Shown here: positions 12,412-22,016 of the stretch, in pieces
How the letters are laid out: each line of letters opens with the position of its first letter
Position numbering within the stretch: position 1 is the first letter of the stretch
Assembly (NCBI RefSeq): GCF_035222275.1
Contig: NW_026946359.1
Location: 310,001-374,000 of the forward strand
DNA length: 64,000 nucleotides
Origin: Podospora bellae-mahoneyi
Lineage: Eukaryota; Ascomycota; Sordariomycetes; Sordariales; Podosporaceae
Reading direction: 5' to 3'
Notes under the pieces: generated by a model
What the model was told of the DNA's origin: nothing
Database searches by the model: none
The model's input: only the letters and a program-made list of their open reading frames with translations
Position numbers and translations under genes: made by a program

Positions 12412-15400
12412 GCTTGGCCCGTCACCCGTTGCGCGCCTATTGCGCTGGTCAGGTGGTCCTTGCTTTGCGGCAAGAGTCGCAGACACCGGAAATGACAGCG
12501 TGGGGTTTTCCTTGTTGACCGCCGCAGACTTTCACTCTCACGAGGGCACAAAATGGGTGGGTTCATGCAAGAAGGTCCAAGAGAGCAAAAATAATGAAAA
12601 AAAGGTTATGTCAAGGACACTTCGTTGCTTCGTTCGTCCTTCTCCGAGCCGAAGCTCGGTACCACCGCTCTGTCACGACCCCGTCGATCTTGTTCAGCAG
12701 TTCAGCTGGTGATGGGTTTTTGGGTATGTGGGATGCCATCGCGAATCCCGCGCACAGCGCGTACAATTTAATCATCCCACTCCCGCACCGGCCGGTCCTT
12801 CGGCCCCAACAGTTCGGGGCAAGGTCAAGGCGCCGGGGACTCTCGTCATATCGATCGGCATCAGCGAACTCACGTTCCCGAAAAAAAAGAAAAAGAAAAA
12901 ACCGTCTCCCTCGCTCTTCCACCAATCACAGCAACAAACCCTCTCATTATTCCCAGGTCCTGAAACCTTGACCTGTTCAAACTATCGCCAAATCCAGTTA
13001 AGCCCCAACATCATCATCAGCTCTCTTGTCTTTTCCCCTCCCCCCCTCGCTTTTGAAATAAGCGCGCCACCGGTTATTTTGTTCCTTTTTTAATGCTCGC
13101 TATCTCTCTTTTTCCTTTTTTTTATTGTGAGGAACCTCAGTTGATGCGCCCCACGGCTTGGGTGAGCGCTCCAACCTCAAAGAAGAAAAGCCCCAGGTCA
13201 GAGCGCCTGAAAACAACCCCTGCCACCCACGTGGTGGAAATGGTGCTGGCGTAACCCAAAGCCCCTGGCGATCGCCTGCTGCAGGAGGCTCCTTTTGGAA
13301 TGGCTTCATCAATTTGCCTTTTTGTCTGCTGCCTGCAGGTTGTTGCGCGTGCGCGCACAAGCCACCTGTCGACATCCCCTGAAAGACAACACACTGCAAA
13401 AGACAAGAAGGGTCTGGAACATCTTGTTCAACAGAAAAAAGTTATTCTGCTCATAATCTCCTCCTGCATGCTGCATGTCTTCTATTTGCCCGTCGAGTAT
13501 GCCCGGCACGCCGATAGAGGTATGTACATACTCCATAGTGCCGAGAAACATTTCCCTATCTCCCCTGCCAAATCTTCTAATACATCCCCCCGGTATCATG
13601 AAATCGCGATAAGTACAATACGACTCCTCTAATCACAAAGCCCGTGGCTGAGCCAGCAAGCTCGAATGAATGAAGTAAGCAACCATCTAGACCCTGTCCT
13701 GTCCGCAAGAAAGGGGAGCCAACGAAAACACAACCCTCCAAGTGACATGGTCGCCGTAGCCGTCAACTAGGGAAAGCCACACAACCCGAACTCGCGGTCT
13801 CTCTTTTCTCCCCTACCTACTAGTGATCCTATTTTGGGTTGACCACCCCATGTCGGTGCAAATGGGTTAGGGAGGTTGCATTCATGCGGCCCACCTCCAC
13901 CAGAAAGCAGCAGTTCTTGAGCTCTTCAAGACTAGCCCAAAATCATGCGACGGTGCACAGACGGGGGACTTTCGTCTTGTCGAGGTTTCCTATTCCCGAA
14001 ATCGTCCATCATTCCCAAATTTCATCTCTTTTTGGCATCCTGGGGGTTCGTCTTGTGTCCGAAACTCCTCGGGAACCTCGTATCTGCCGCTCGTGAGCGA
14101 CGATGACCGAGACAGACCAGAGAAGAGAAGGAGTGACGGCAGCAGCAACCGAATACGCTTCGGTAATTCTACCGAGATGTTTGAGATGGATGGGAGCGAA
14201 TGTCCATCATGTTTATCATGTCCCGTCTCAGTCGTCGTGGGGTCACAATGAGACGGAGCGAGTGTTTCTTGTATTGAATCATGCCGATGGAAATGATATT
14301 GTATTCATGTGTATTGTGTCTGTAACCCCCCAAAGAGTCAAAAACTGGTGATGATCCACGGACGGTTCGGATTCATTAGTACAAAACTATTCCTGGAGCG
14401 CGCGATTGCAGCGCAGGAACAGCAGTATAGTATAGCAATGATGATATAACCACCATAACCAGCTCATGCTGCTATGCGGCGTGGAATTGGCGCTGGTAAA
14501 ACAAGCGGTTGGCTAGCGGAAGAACTTTCAAGTGTTTGTTTGCTTTCAACTTCAAACATCTCAGAGATCACCACTTCCATCCTTCCGTTCCTGGATAAAG
14601 GTTGCAACCAATTCACCCCTCCCTCGCCCCGCCATCCTCGGCCTGGAGAACGTCCTCCGGCCCTGTGCACGCAGCCGCACCCCGCGGCCGCCTTGCATGG
14701 CCTGATAACAAGACCAAGCTGTACGCCAAAACCTGATTATTCGCGGGGGCGGAGATGATGGCACCGGCCTTCTGTTCACGAGGCGCAGTTCGGGAGAATT
14801 CGCGGACGGAGTTCATCCGTACGATCTCGATTACTGAGCTCATGAGGCCATCTCCAAGTGCCAACCCACTTGGCGGCTTTGTATGCCCCGCAGATACGGA
14901 TACAGACAAGGCTTTGATGATGATCGATTGTTTCGGTTTTCAGCCTTCCGGGTATCGTTCATGATGGTTGTCGTCATGTACCGTCCTTCACCTGCGGCGT
15001 AGAGTAATGATTGCCAGCGATGCTCAAGTCACACACAGCCGGCGTCTCACAGGTGGGTGTGATAGATTGTGATAAGAACTGGGGGCCAGATTACCAAGAC
15101 TGGGGCCCCGAGATGCCGTACCGATAGACGATGCTTGGGTCAGAAACACCTTCCCTATCATTTGACGCCAACAAAAAGAGGCGTCCAGGTGCATGTTTCT
15201 CAGTGCCTGCCCGCGGGTTGTAAACGCTTGGCTGGGGCAACTGCCGACGTCCACAGTTTCAACTGGTGTTGCTGCAGTTCGGCCATTCTGTTGTGATTGG
15301 CGTCTGCAAGCCATATGTAGGTTTGGCCTCTTTTCGCCGGACCAGGAGGGTAAAAGCCGCAATCCATGCTGTTCAAGCACAAAAGCCACCAGACATGGCG

Positions 15401-15733
15401 GCATGAAGATCTCAAGGTTCCTGAAAATTCGTATTCGTTGGTCTTTTGAGCCTCGTGCATATGCTCCCCAAGCGGCAGTCCGAAACTGATATTGCGGGGT
15501 GTCCCGGATGATCATGTTTGAAGGCGGGTTGAGTTGACGAAAGTTGAGACGTTCCTGGGGCTCTTTCTGACGACATCAAGCAGTTGCCAATCGAACCACT
15601 CACATGAGGCTATCCCCTGCTGCTGTTGTGATATGTTAGTATAGATACCCCGCCCTGATGTTGTGTCGAGTGGCCGGTCGCTCAACATGCGGCCGGCCCG
15701 ATAGAGAAGCATCGCAATGCTATGGTGGCCATA

Positions 15734-16819
15734 TCACGACGCCTCCTCATCCCCCGCACCAGCCTCATCGGGAAGTTGAGTAGAAGATATCCAGTTCTCC
15801 ATCATAGCCTGACCTCGAGGTCGGCCGGCAGCTTGGGACCTGCCGCTCGTCGACATTGCTAAACCTCCGCCCTTTCCGATGCCCTCCCGTCTTTTGACGA
15901 CGAGGCACAGCACCCGGCCATAGATGGCGAAACCTTCGTATGAGATATCCATGCCCAACTTCTTCTTGTCGTCAGGTCCATCCATGTCTCGAGCGGCCGC
16001 CGTCTCCCGACGGCGCTTTGATGGGGGCGGCCTTCCAGCTGCTGTGTCACTGTCATCGTCGTCGTCTCCGTCACCAACGAACAGCTGATCATCTGGTGAA
16101 TCTGTATCAATCGTCTCAACAACGTCAGGATCAATCTCGGAGGAGTTCGACACGCCCTCATTCTCCCCGCTGGTTTGCCTACGCCTCTTTGGTCTCCGAT
16201 TGGTACTGGCCGAGTTTGTTGTTGTTTCATCTATCGCGGGGATGTCGTCCAGGTTGATGGCATTCTGATCATCCTCCTCCTCGCGGATCAGTGGCACATC
16301 ATTATCCCCATCGGTTGCCTCCTGGAGCACCTCATCCCCGTCAACATCAATGGGGGCGTCATGAGCCCCGCCTGTCAGTTTTGAAGAGTTGGACGTGAGC
16401 TTAGTCTGCACCTTGTCACGAAAGTGCTTCCTCTTGTGCAATAGTGAGTGCCTCGTGTCGGTTTCCATCAGGAAGATCGACACCTCAAAGTCATCTGCTC
16501 TCAGCGGTCAGCATGAGCTGTCCAATTTCCACACACTTGGCAGGGCCCGAGAATCTGGGGTAACGATATGCATCTTCTTACCTTGGACCACGACATCCTT
16601 GATGGTTCGTTTCTTGCTCTTTTTCTTCATGCGATCTCGCTCTTGCTCCTCGCGCAGTTTCGGCAAGACCAGCGGCCGTACACTCTCAATAACTTTGGGA
16701 AGAATAGGGTCCCGTGAGTTCAGGAGCCATGACTGTGTCAGTGCGGGGTTGTCCAGGTATATGCGGCACTCGAGAACCGAATATTTAGTAATTCTCAAGT
16801 ATCGTCGTATGGGTGTCAT
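15734..16819 (-). CDS. conserved fungal protein of unknown function with PIP-box-like C-terminus
   Basis: Two exons, 16819-16582 and 16494-15734, joined across an 87-nt intron (donor GTAAGA, acceptor CAG), give 332 residues. The N-terminus (MTPIRRYLRITKYSVLECRI) and the segment spanning the junction (DVVVQDDFEVSIFL) look like a compact conserved domain that I have the impression of seeing in other Sordariomycetes, without a name. The middle is acidic and low-complexity, with nuclear-localisation-like clusters RRPKRRR and KRRR. Near the C-terminus, QAMMENWI fits the PCNA-interacting pattern Q-x-x-(I/L/M/V)-x-x-aromatic-hydrophobic. The acidic stretches include SIM-like pieces such as INLDD and IDVDGD. 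A nuclear, DNA-metabolism role is therefore an inference from motifs only. The upstream neighbour in the same direction is GAB1, 340 bp away. Confidence 0.75.
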
Positions 16820-17159
16820 GGTTACCCATGAACCATCAGTTTCTTATGATGTTGAAGTTGAAGTTGAAGTCGGTAAACAATCAGATGAGTCGTAGGCACC
16901 AATAACATGTCATGGAAGGGCGGTAAGTTCGTTCAGGTGGGGCTGCTTTTTCAGCCTTGCAGGGAAGGCGCCATCGGGCTGTGATGACGTGACGTCGTTT
17001 GCAATGGTCTGTGTCGACAAAGAATGAGCCAGAGAACTTCCACTTGACAATGTATGCAACGATGATTTTGATTCTTGGTTATGTCGGTGTATCGCTCGCT
17101 TCTAATCTAAATACCATGGACTCATCAGATCCATATGTTGTATGCCTCCTTGATAGCAA
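16820..17159. other. intergenic, promoter of the 15734-16819 gene and 3' flank of GAB1
   Basis: No gene is visible. It holds a short GTTGAA/GTTGAAG triple repeat (16851-16870) just upstream of the unknown gene and one TGACGTCGTTT motif (16990-17000). Confidence 0.6.
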
Positions 17160-18582
17160 TCATATTTGCCTGATCTCCTTGCCCGCCATCTCGGGCCTTT
17201 CCAGTTCCCATTCATCTCTCAACACCGCAAACATGAGGTCGCAAACTAACAGGCTCTGTCCCAATCCCCACACAAGAGTAATGGCGTAGAAAAAGTTGGC
17301 ATTGCCGCTGCCGGCGTAGATCCAAAGATAATAGAATGCCGGCCCAAGGAAAGAGGCATACATGATGACTGCCGCAATAACGAAGCTGTAGCGCATAAGT
17401 GGGAAGACGTGCCGGTATAATGGCACCATGGCTAAGAAGAGTGACGTGTCGCTGATGCTAGGGTAAGGCTTGAAGATGGCGAATATTCCAAGAAGGAGGG
17501 TCAACACCACCAAGGGTTGCCGCCGGATCCGGATGGAAAGACCGCCGACGTAACAAGAGAGGTGAAGCCAGAAGACTGCCAGGAAGAAGGACCGGAAGGA
17601 GTCGAACATTTCGATAAAGAAGTACCACCACAGGCCGACATTGGGTGTCAGGTCTGACAGGGTCAACTGCACACCGTATGTGGATGGCAGGAATTCCCAT
17701 GAGCCTGTGATAAGATACGACATGCCGAACAACAGTCCCAGCACACCGAACACAACCGGAACGTGTGATGCGGCAAAAGAGACGACTGATTTGTTGGCTC
17801 GTTCGGGGCGTTGTCTGTCGAAGCAAAGTAGAACAAGCGGCGGAAGTAATAATAACGGGTACATCGACAGATAGCTCGCAAAGGACAGCGCAACCATGGC
17901 GCTGAAGGGTGCACCGGACACGGCCTTGGCGATGGCATGGAGAATCGCGCAAGTGGTGAATACGCTTGTGGACCTTCCGAGACATGTTGCCACGGTGAAG
18001 GGGTTGAAAAGGAAGCTACGTCCTGTCAGGATCTTCATGATCTTCTGCGCCCATATTCAGGCGTAAAAAGAGGTGCCTTACATAGCTGCAATGATGAATC
18101 CGTTCCATCTTCTTTCGCGACGCGGGGATGTAAATAGGGCAGATGAACCTGCCTCGCCCGAGTCCGCAATTTTCCATAGTGCGCTGGCACTCAACAAGTC
18201 GATCGCGATGTAGAGGAAGTAGGTAAATATCGGGTAGCTCAATGCATTCGGGAGTAGGGAGAACAGCGGAAGGAAAAGGGGCGCTTGGTGGTAGACACCA
18301 CCATCGTATGGCGACACATTGTGGTTATAGAGAAAGAGGCCTTCTTGCACTTGAAGCTGGTTAGCATCCCGTCAAGAAAATCGGCAAGAAAATCGGAGGC
18401 GCAATGTGACGCGACACCCTAAACTTACGGCGCTTGAAGCTGGTGACTGGGGTTGAGATCTCGACGCGGCCGGTCAACAGATCCGGGAGATCAGGAAGAA
18501 GAGTAAAAATGGCAAGCCGCAGAACGGCGACGCCAGCATAGAGTGCCGCCGTTCTTCCCACCGTTACCTTGCCGCCATCCAT
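17160..18582 (-). CDS. GAB1: GPI transamidase subunit PIG-U/Gab1 (Cdc91)
   Basis: Gab1/PIG-U is a multi-spanning ER-membrane subunit of the GPI transamidase, which attaches GPI anchors to proteins. Exons 18582-18429, 18349-18082 and 18015-17160 give 425 residues. Family signatures are EISTPVTSFKRLQEGLFLY and VSPYDGGVYHQAPL in the luminal N-terminal part and FLFNPFTVATCLGRSTSVF at the last junction; many hydrophobic segments follow. The first acceptor is not the near CAG (18357-18359) but the CAAG eight bases further on, which restores the frame and the conserved KRLQEG; the branch site GCTAAC lies directly before the skipped CAG. The last acceptor is the one giving FLFNPF, since other AGs break the frame. 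It shares a 379-bp divergent region with NOP7. Confidence 0.93.
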
Positions 18583-18961
18583 ATCTCAATGCGCCATCTC
18601 TTGAACACGCAAAACCGAAGATGAAGTCAGCGACAGAAGTCACACCGTGTCCGAAATTTGGACGCCAAATTCGAGACTCCTGGGAGTCGTGCCAGCGAAT
18701 CACTTGGGCCGCTGCATGCCTGGCGCGGCTCATGCAGGGAAGTCCTTGGTGGGGTCGCCGAGATGTCGATTCCCTTCTCTGATTGAGCGGCGCAACCGTA
18801 TCTCTTATCGCTTCCCGGCGGTGGGAGATGGCACAAAAAAAGTTTAGGAAGTGAATGGGAAAAAAAACACTGGAAAAGTTCACCCCCGCGGCCTGCAACC
18901 ACTGCAAAATTCTGGCCTACGCTGTGATTATTCGCTGACAAGGTCCCCCGATCAACACACA
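18583..18961. promoter_or_regulatory. divergent GAB1/NOP7 promoter region
   Basis: A 379-bp region between two divergent start codons. It contains CTTATCGC at 18804-18811, whose complement GCGATAAG is one base from the PAC element core GCGATGAG known from ribosome-biogenesis promoters, and A-rich tracts near 18834-18841 and 18859-18867. Function is inferred from position and similarity only. Confidence 0.45.
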
Positions 18962-20959
18962 ATGGCCAAAATTAAGAAGAAGGGCCAGTCCGGCCAGGCG
19001 AAGAACTACATCACCCGCACACAGGCTGTCAAGAAGCTCCAGATCAGCTTGCCCGACTTCCGCAAGCTTTGCATTTGGAAGGGAATATATCCAAGAGAGC
19101 CCAGGAGTCGCAAGAAGGTGTCCAAGTCGGCCACCGCCTCCACCACCTTCTACTACACCAAGGATATCCAGTACCTCCAGCACGAGCCGCTCCTTCAGAA
19201 ATTCCGCGAGCAAAAGGTTCTCGAGAAGAAGATCTCCCGCGCTCTCGGTCGTGGCGATGTTAGCGATGCTGCCCGTCTCGAGCGCAATGCTGGGCGTCCT
19301 GATCAGACCGGCAAGCCGCGCTACACCCTCCACCATGTCATCCGTGAGCGCTACCCGACCTTCATCGATGCCATCCGCGACCTCGACGACTGCCTGTCCA
19401 TGCTCTTCCTCTTCGCCAACCTCCCCTCCACCACTTCAGTTCCCGCCAAGATGATCGCCCGGTGCGAGCGCCTTTGCCACGAGTTCCAGCACTACCTCAT
19501 CACCTCTCACAGCCTGCGCAAGTCCTTCTTGTCTATCAAGGGCATCTACTACCAGGCCAACATTCAGGGCGAGGACGTCTTGTGGTTGGTCCCATACAAG
19601 TTCAACCAAAGGGTTGTTGGAGATATCGATTTCCGCATCATGGGTACCTTTGTCGAGTTTTACATGACCCTTCTCGGCTTCGTCAACTACAGACTGTACT
19701 CCTCGATCGGTCTCAAGTACCCACCTAAGTTTGACCAGACCAAGGATGACAAGGGTGCTGAGCTTGCCGCGCTCACGTTGGAGGGTGTCAACCTTGCGAC
19801 AAACGAGGAGACTACCAAAGCGATCACCAATGGCGAGGGCCACGGTCCCAACCCCAAGGTTCAGGCTGAGGTTGACAAGCTGGTCAAGAAGTTGAGGACT
19901 GAATCTGCTGCGGACAAGGCTGATGAGGAGATGGCCGATGGCGAAGAGGAGGAGGAAGAGAAGGCCACCGACGCCATCGACAAGTTCGAGCCTGCTGCTC
20001 CCGGCGGTGACGTTCTGCCACAGCCAACATACAGTGGCAACGATCCGTCCAAACTCTTCGCCAACTGCACCCTCTTCCTATCGCGTGAAACCCCCCGTCA
20101 GTCTCTCGAGTTCATCCTTCGCGCGTTCGGCTGCAAGAGGATAGGTTGGGACCCAATCCTTGGTGAGGGCTCCTTCACAACCGACGAGTCCGACCCTTCC
20201 ATCACACACCAGATCGTCGACAGACCAATCGTCCAGGCCGCTACCACCGAGCAGGGAGATGGCGAGGATAACCAGACCGCACAGAAGCTCGGACCCAACC
20301 AAAGATATCCCGGAAGAATTTACGTGCAACCGCAGTGGGTGTGGGACTGCATCAACGATGAAGAACTCAAGAGCCCAGAGCTTTATGCCCCTGGTGCCAG
20401 CCTGCCACCACATCTCAGCCCCTTCGTTAAGCCTACGCAAGGTCAATACGACCCTACCGTTCCTCTCGAGGAGCAGGAGACCGAGGGCGAGGCTCTCGAC
20501 GCTGCGATCGAGGATGCCAAGGATGAGGTTGAGAGTGATGAGGAGAACTCCGAGGTTGAGAACGACATGGACGTCGCCGACGACAACGACAATGATGAAG
20601 AGGAGGACTCTGATGCCGAAGAGGACGAGGAGTTGGAAGACGAGGAAGATGAAGATGAGGACGAGGAGGAGGTCCTGCAGAGACAACGTGAGCTCGAGGC
20701 TGAAATCTCAGGCAAGGCTGTCAAGAGCAAGCAAGTAGACCCCAAGCTCAAGGCCAAGCTGGAGAAGAAGAAGGCGCTCGAAAGGAAAAAGAAGGAGGAG
20801 GCCGAGGATCTGGAGCGCGCCAAGGGTATGCTGAGCAAGAAGAAGCGCAAGCTGTTCGAGCAGATGCAGTACACCAACAAGAAGAAGAGCACAGAGGACA
20901 TGAAGCTGCGCTCCAAGAGGAGAAAGCTGGAAAAAGAAAAGGCTGCTGGAAAGGCGTAA
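18962..20959 (+). CDS. NOP7: pescadillo homolog, 60S ribosome biogenesis (Nop7)
   Basis: Nop7/pescadillo is a nucleolar protein of the PeBoW (Nop7-Erb1-Ytm1) complex, needed for 27S pre-rRNA processing and 60S maturation. One uninterrupted frame of 665 residues starts [20 protein letters not shown]. The N-terminal pescadillo domain includes [20 protein letters not shown] and the [20 protein letters not shown] segment. A BRCT domain follows at roughly residues 360-480 (from [13 protein letters not shown] to [11 protein letters not shown]). The C-terminus is a long acidic tract, then a Lys/Glu coiled-coil and a basic tail, as in the family. An in-frame ATG at 18851 exists but its extension does not resemble the family; the ATG at 18962 gives the conserved start. 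There are no introns. Confidence 0.97.
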   Translation: MAKIKKKGQSGQAKNYITRTQAVKKLQISLPDFRKLCIWKGIYPREPRSRKKVSKSATASTTFYYTKDIQYLQHEPLLQKFREQKVLEKKISRALGRGDVSDAARLERNAGRPDQTGKPRYTLHHVIRERYPTFIDAIRDLDDCLSMLFLFANLPSTTSVPAKMIARCERLCHEFQHYLITSHSLRKSFLSIKGIYYQANIQGEDVLWLVPYKFNQRVVGDIDFRIMGTFVEFYMTLLGFVNYRLYSSIGLKYPPKFDQTKDDKGAELAALTLEGVNLATNEETTKAITNGEGHGPNPKVQAEVDKLVKKLRTESAADKADEEMADGEEEEEEKATDAIDKFEPAAPGGDVLPQPTYSGNDPSKLFANCTLFLSRETPRQSLEFILRAFGCKRIGWDPILGEGSFTTDESDPSITHQIVDRPIVQAATTEQGDGEDNQTAQKLGPNQRYPGRIYVQPQWVWDCINDEELKSPELYAPGASLPPHLSPFVKPTQGQYDPTVPLEEQETEGEALDAAIEDAKDEVESDEENSEVENDMDVADDNDNDEEEDSDAEEDEELEDEEDEDEDEEEVLQRQRELEAEISGKAVKSKQVDPKLKAKLEKKKALERKKKEEAEDLERAKGMLSKKKRKLFEQMQYTNKKKSTEDMKLRSKRRKLEKEKAAGKA

Positions 20960-21537
20960 TCATTTTGTTTGTTAGGCGCTTCTTGATTTTTAATCAGATA
21001 CCACTGTTCTCTCAATGCGGTTTTGATCACTTGAGATGATGGGATATGTTGTTAAATGACTTCGTGCTTTAATAAGACTCTTCCACCTGCACCCAGGCAA
21101 TGTTAGTCTACCTTTGGTGGACACTTGGCCGTTCTCTTGCACCTGGAACTCGAAAAAACACTAGTAGTTTGAAGCGAAATGTAACTCATGACAGATTTGA
21201 GTACAGTGAGTGTTGGTATTTAGATGACACTCGTATCAGATGTCTTGTCATCTACCTTACTTTATTGACCTGCAAACATCTTCAAATCTCCGGAGACCCC
21301 AAGGATATCCAAAATATTTAGCCATAAACAGCGTAACAATACACTCAACGCTCTAATATATTCCTCCATGTAACGCCCTTCTCAATCATTTTCTGGAACG
21401 ATCCCAAGTTCTTCGTCCGTTAAGCCAGCTCTCCAACACTTTCATGACTTACTGAGCAAAAAGACGCAACTACCTATCAGGCTTATGTACATATAGACCC
21501 ACCTGTCACCAAAAATAGAGTCAAAATGGAGACAAAA
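20960..21537. other. intergenic between NOP7 and the 5S rRNA gene
   Basis: This carries the NOP7 3' untranslated region and the downstream flank of the 5S gene. I see no further gene. Confidence 0.6.
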
Positions 21538-21656
21538 ACATACAACACCAGGGATTCCCCAGTGGTCACCCACCTGAGTACTGATCTGGCGATTAGCTGT
21601 TTATCTAGGGGAGAGCGGACGGGATCCCGAGCTTTCAGCTATCTATGGTCGTATGT
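21538..21656 (-). rRNA. 5S ribosomal RNA gene (dispersed, single copy here)
   Basis: A 119-nt minus-strand sequence with clear fungal 5S features. It begins ACATACGACCATAG and ends GGTGTTGTATGT, so the ends pair as helix I. It contains CCCGTCCGCTC and TGGGTGACCAC followed by GAATCCC. The TAGCTG/CAGCTA arms pair perfectly as helix II, although their sequence differs from the common Neurospora form that I remember. A T-run (TTTTT) directly downstream fits Pol III termination. TTATGA about 29 nt upstream sits where dispersed fungal 5S genes carry a TATA-like element. It lies tail-to-tail with NOP7 and is divergent from RRN9. It could be a variant or ageing copy, but the conserved core is intact. 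Confidence 0.93.
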
Positions 21657-22016
21657 GCTTTGCTGCGGCGAAAAAGTGCTCATAATGGCAGCATCATGAG
21701 GTTTGATAAGAGAGGTGGCTTTTCAGGTTAGGGTTAGACGGCGTAAGTGATACTTTGCTAGGGCGACTTCTTTCAAACTGCAAATTCAAGTCAAACTGAA
21801 CCACAAACATTCGATTTTCATCAACGCTCTGGGCAACCTTGAAGAAGTTGCACCGAATATGCTAATATTGAGCTTCTTTCTCATATGAACTGAGATTTGG
21901 CTTTCGGTTTTCTTCAGCCTGGAGTTTACGTCTTTTTTTGCATGAGTGGCGCTCACTCACCAACCAGCCATCTCACCTCTCATTCACTCACTCACACCCG
22001 CACCACTCACATCAAA
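21657..22016. other. intergenic between 5S rRNA and RRN9
   Basis: A 360-bp region with the upstream flank of the 5S gene (TATA-like TTATGA) and the RRN9 promoter and leader, which ends in a C/A/T-rich stretch before the ATG. No other gene is seen. Confidence 0.6.

Larger units (their letters stand above)
438..15733. other. 15.3-kb stretch without a recognisable gene
   Basis: I find no convincing coding exon, tRNA or rRNA between the SAM37 start and the 3' end of the next gene. Base composition looks balanced rather than AT-rich, so this is not obviously RIP-degraded repeat DNA. Both strands carry open frames of up to about 220 codons (for example minus 5712-5050 and plus 1019-1666), but their translations show no domain, codon bias or splice pattern like the real genes. 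Homopolymer tracts are common: T12 followed by G8 (2604-2623), G11 (11744-11754), C12 (12119-12130) and A23 (12389-12411). The left end must hold the SAM37 promoter and the right end the terminator of the gene ending at 15734. Non-coding transcripts, long untranslated leaders or a fast-evolving gene are possible; none is shown. Confidence 0.6.

Noticed and set aside
18851-18961. N-terminal extension of NOP7 from an ATG at 18851
   Set aside because: The family start MAKIKKKGQ lies at 18962; the extension lies in the short divergent promoter region.
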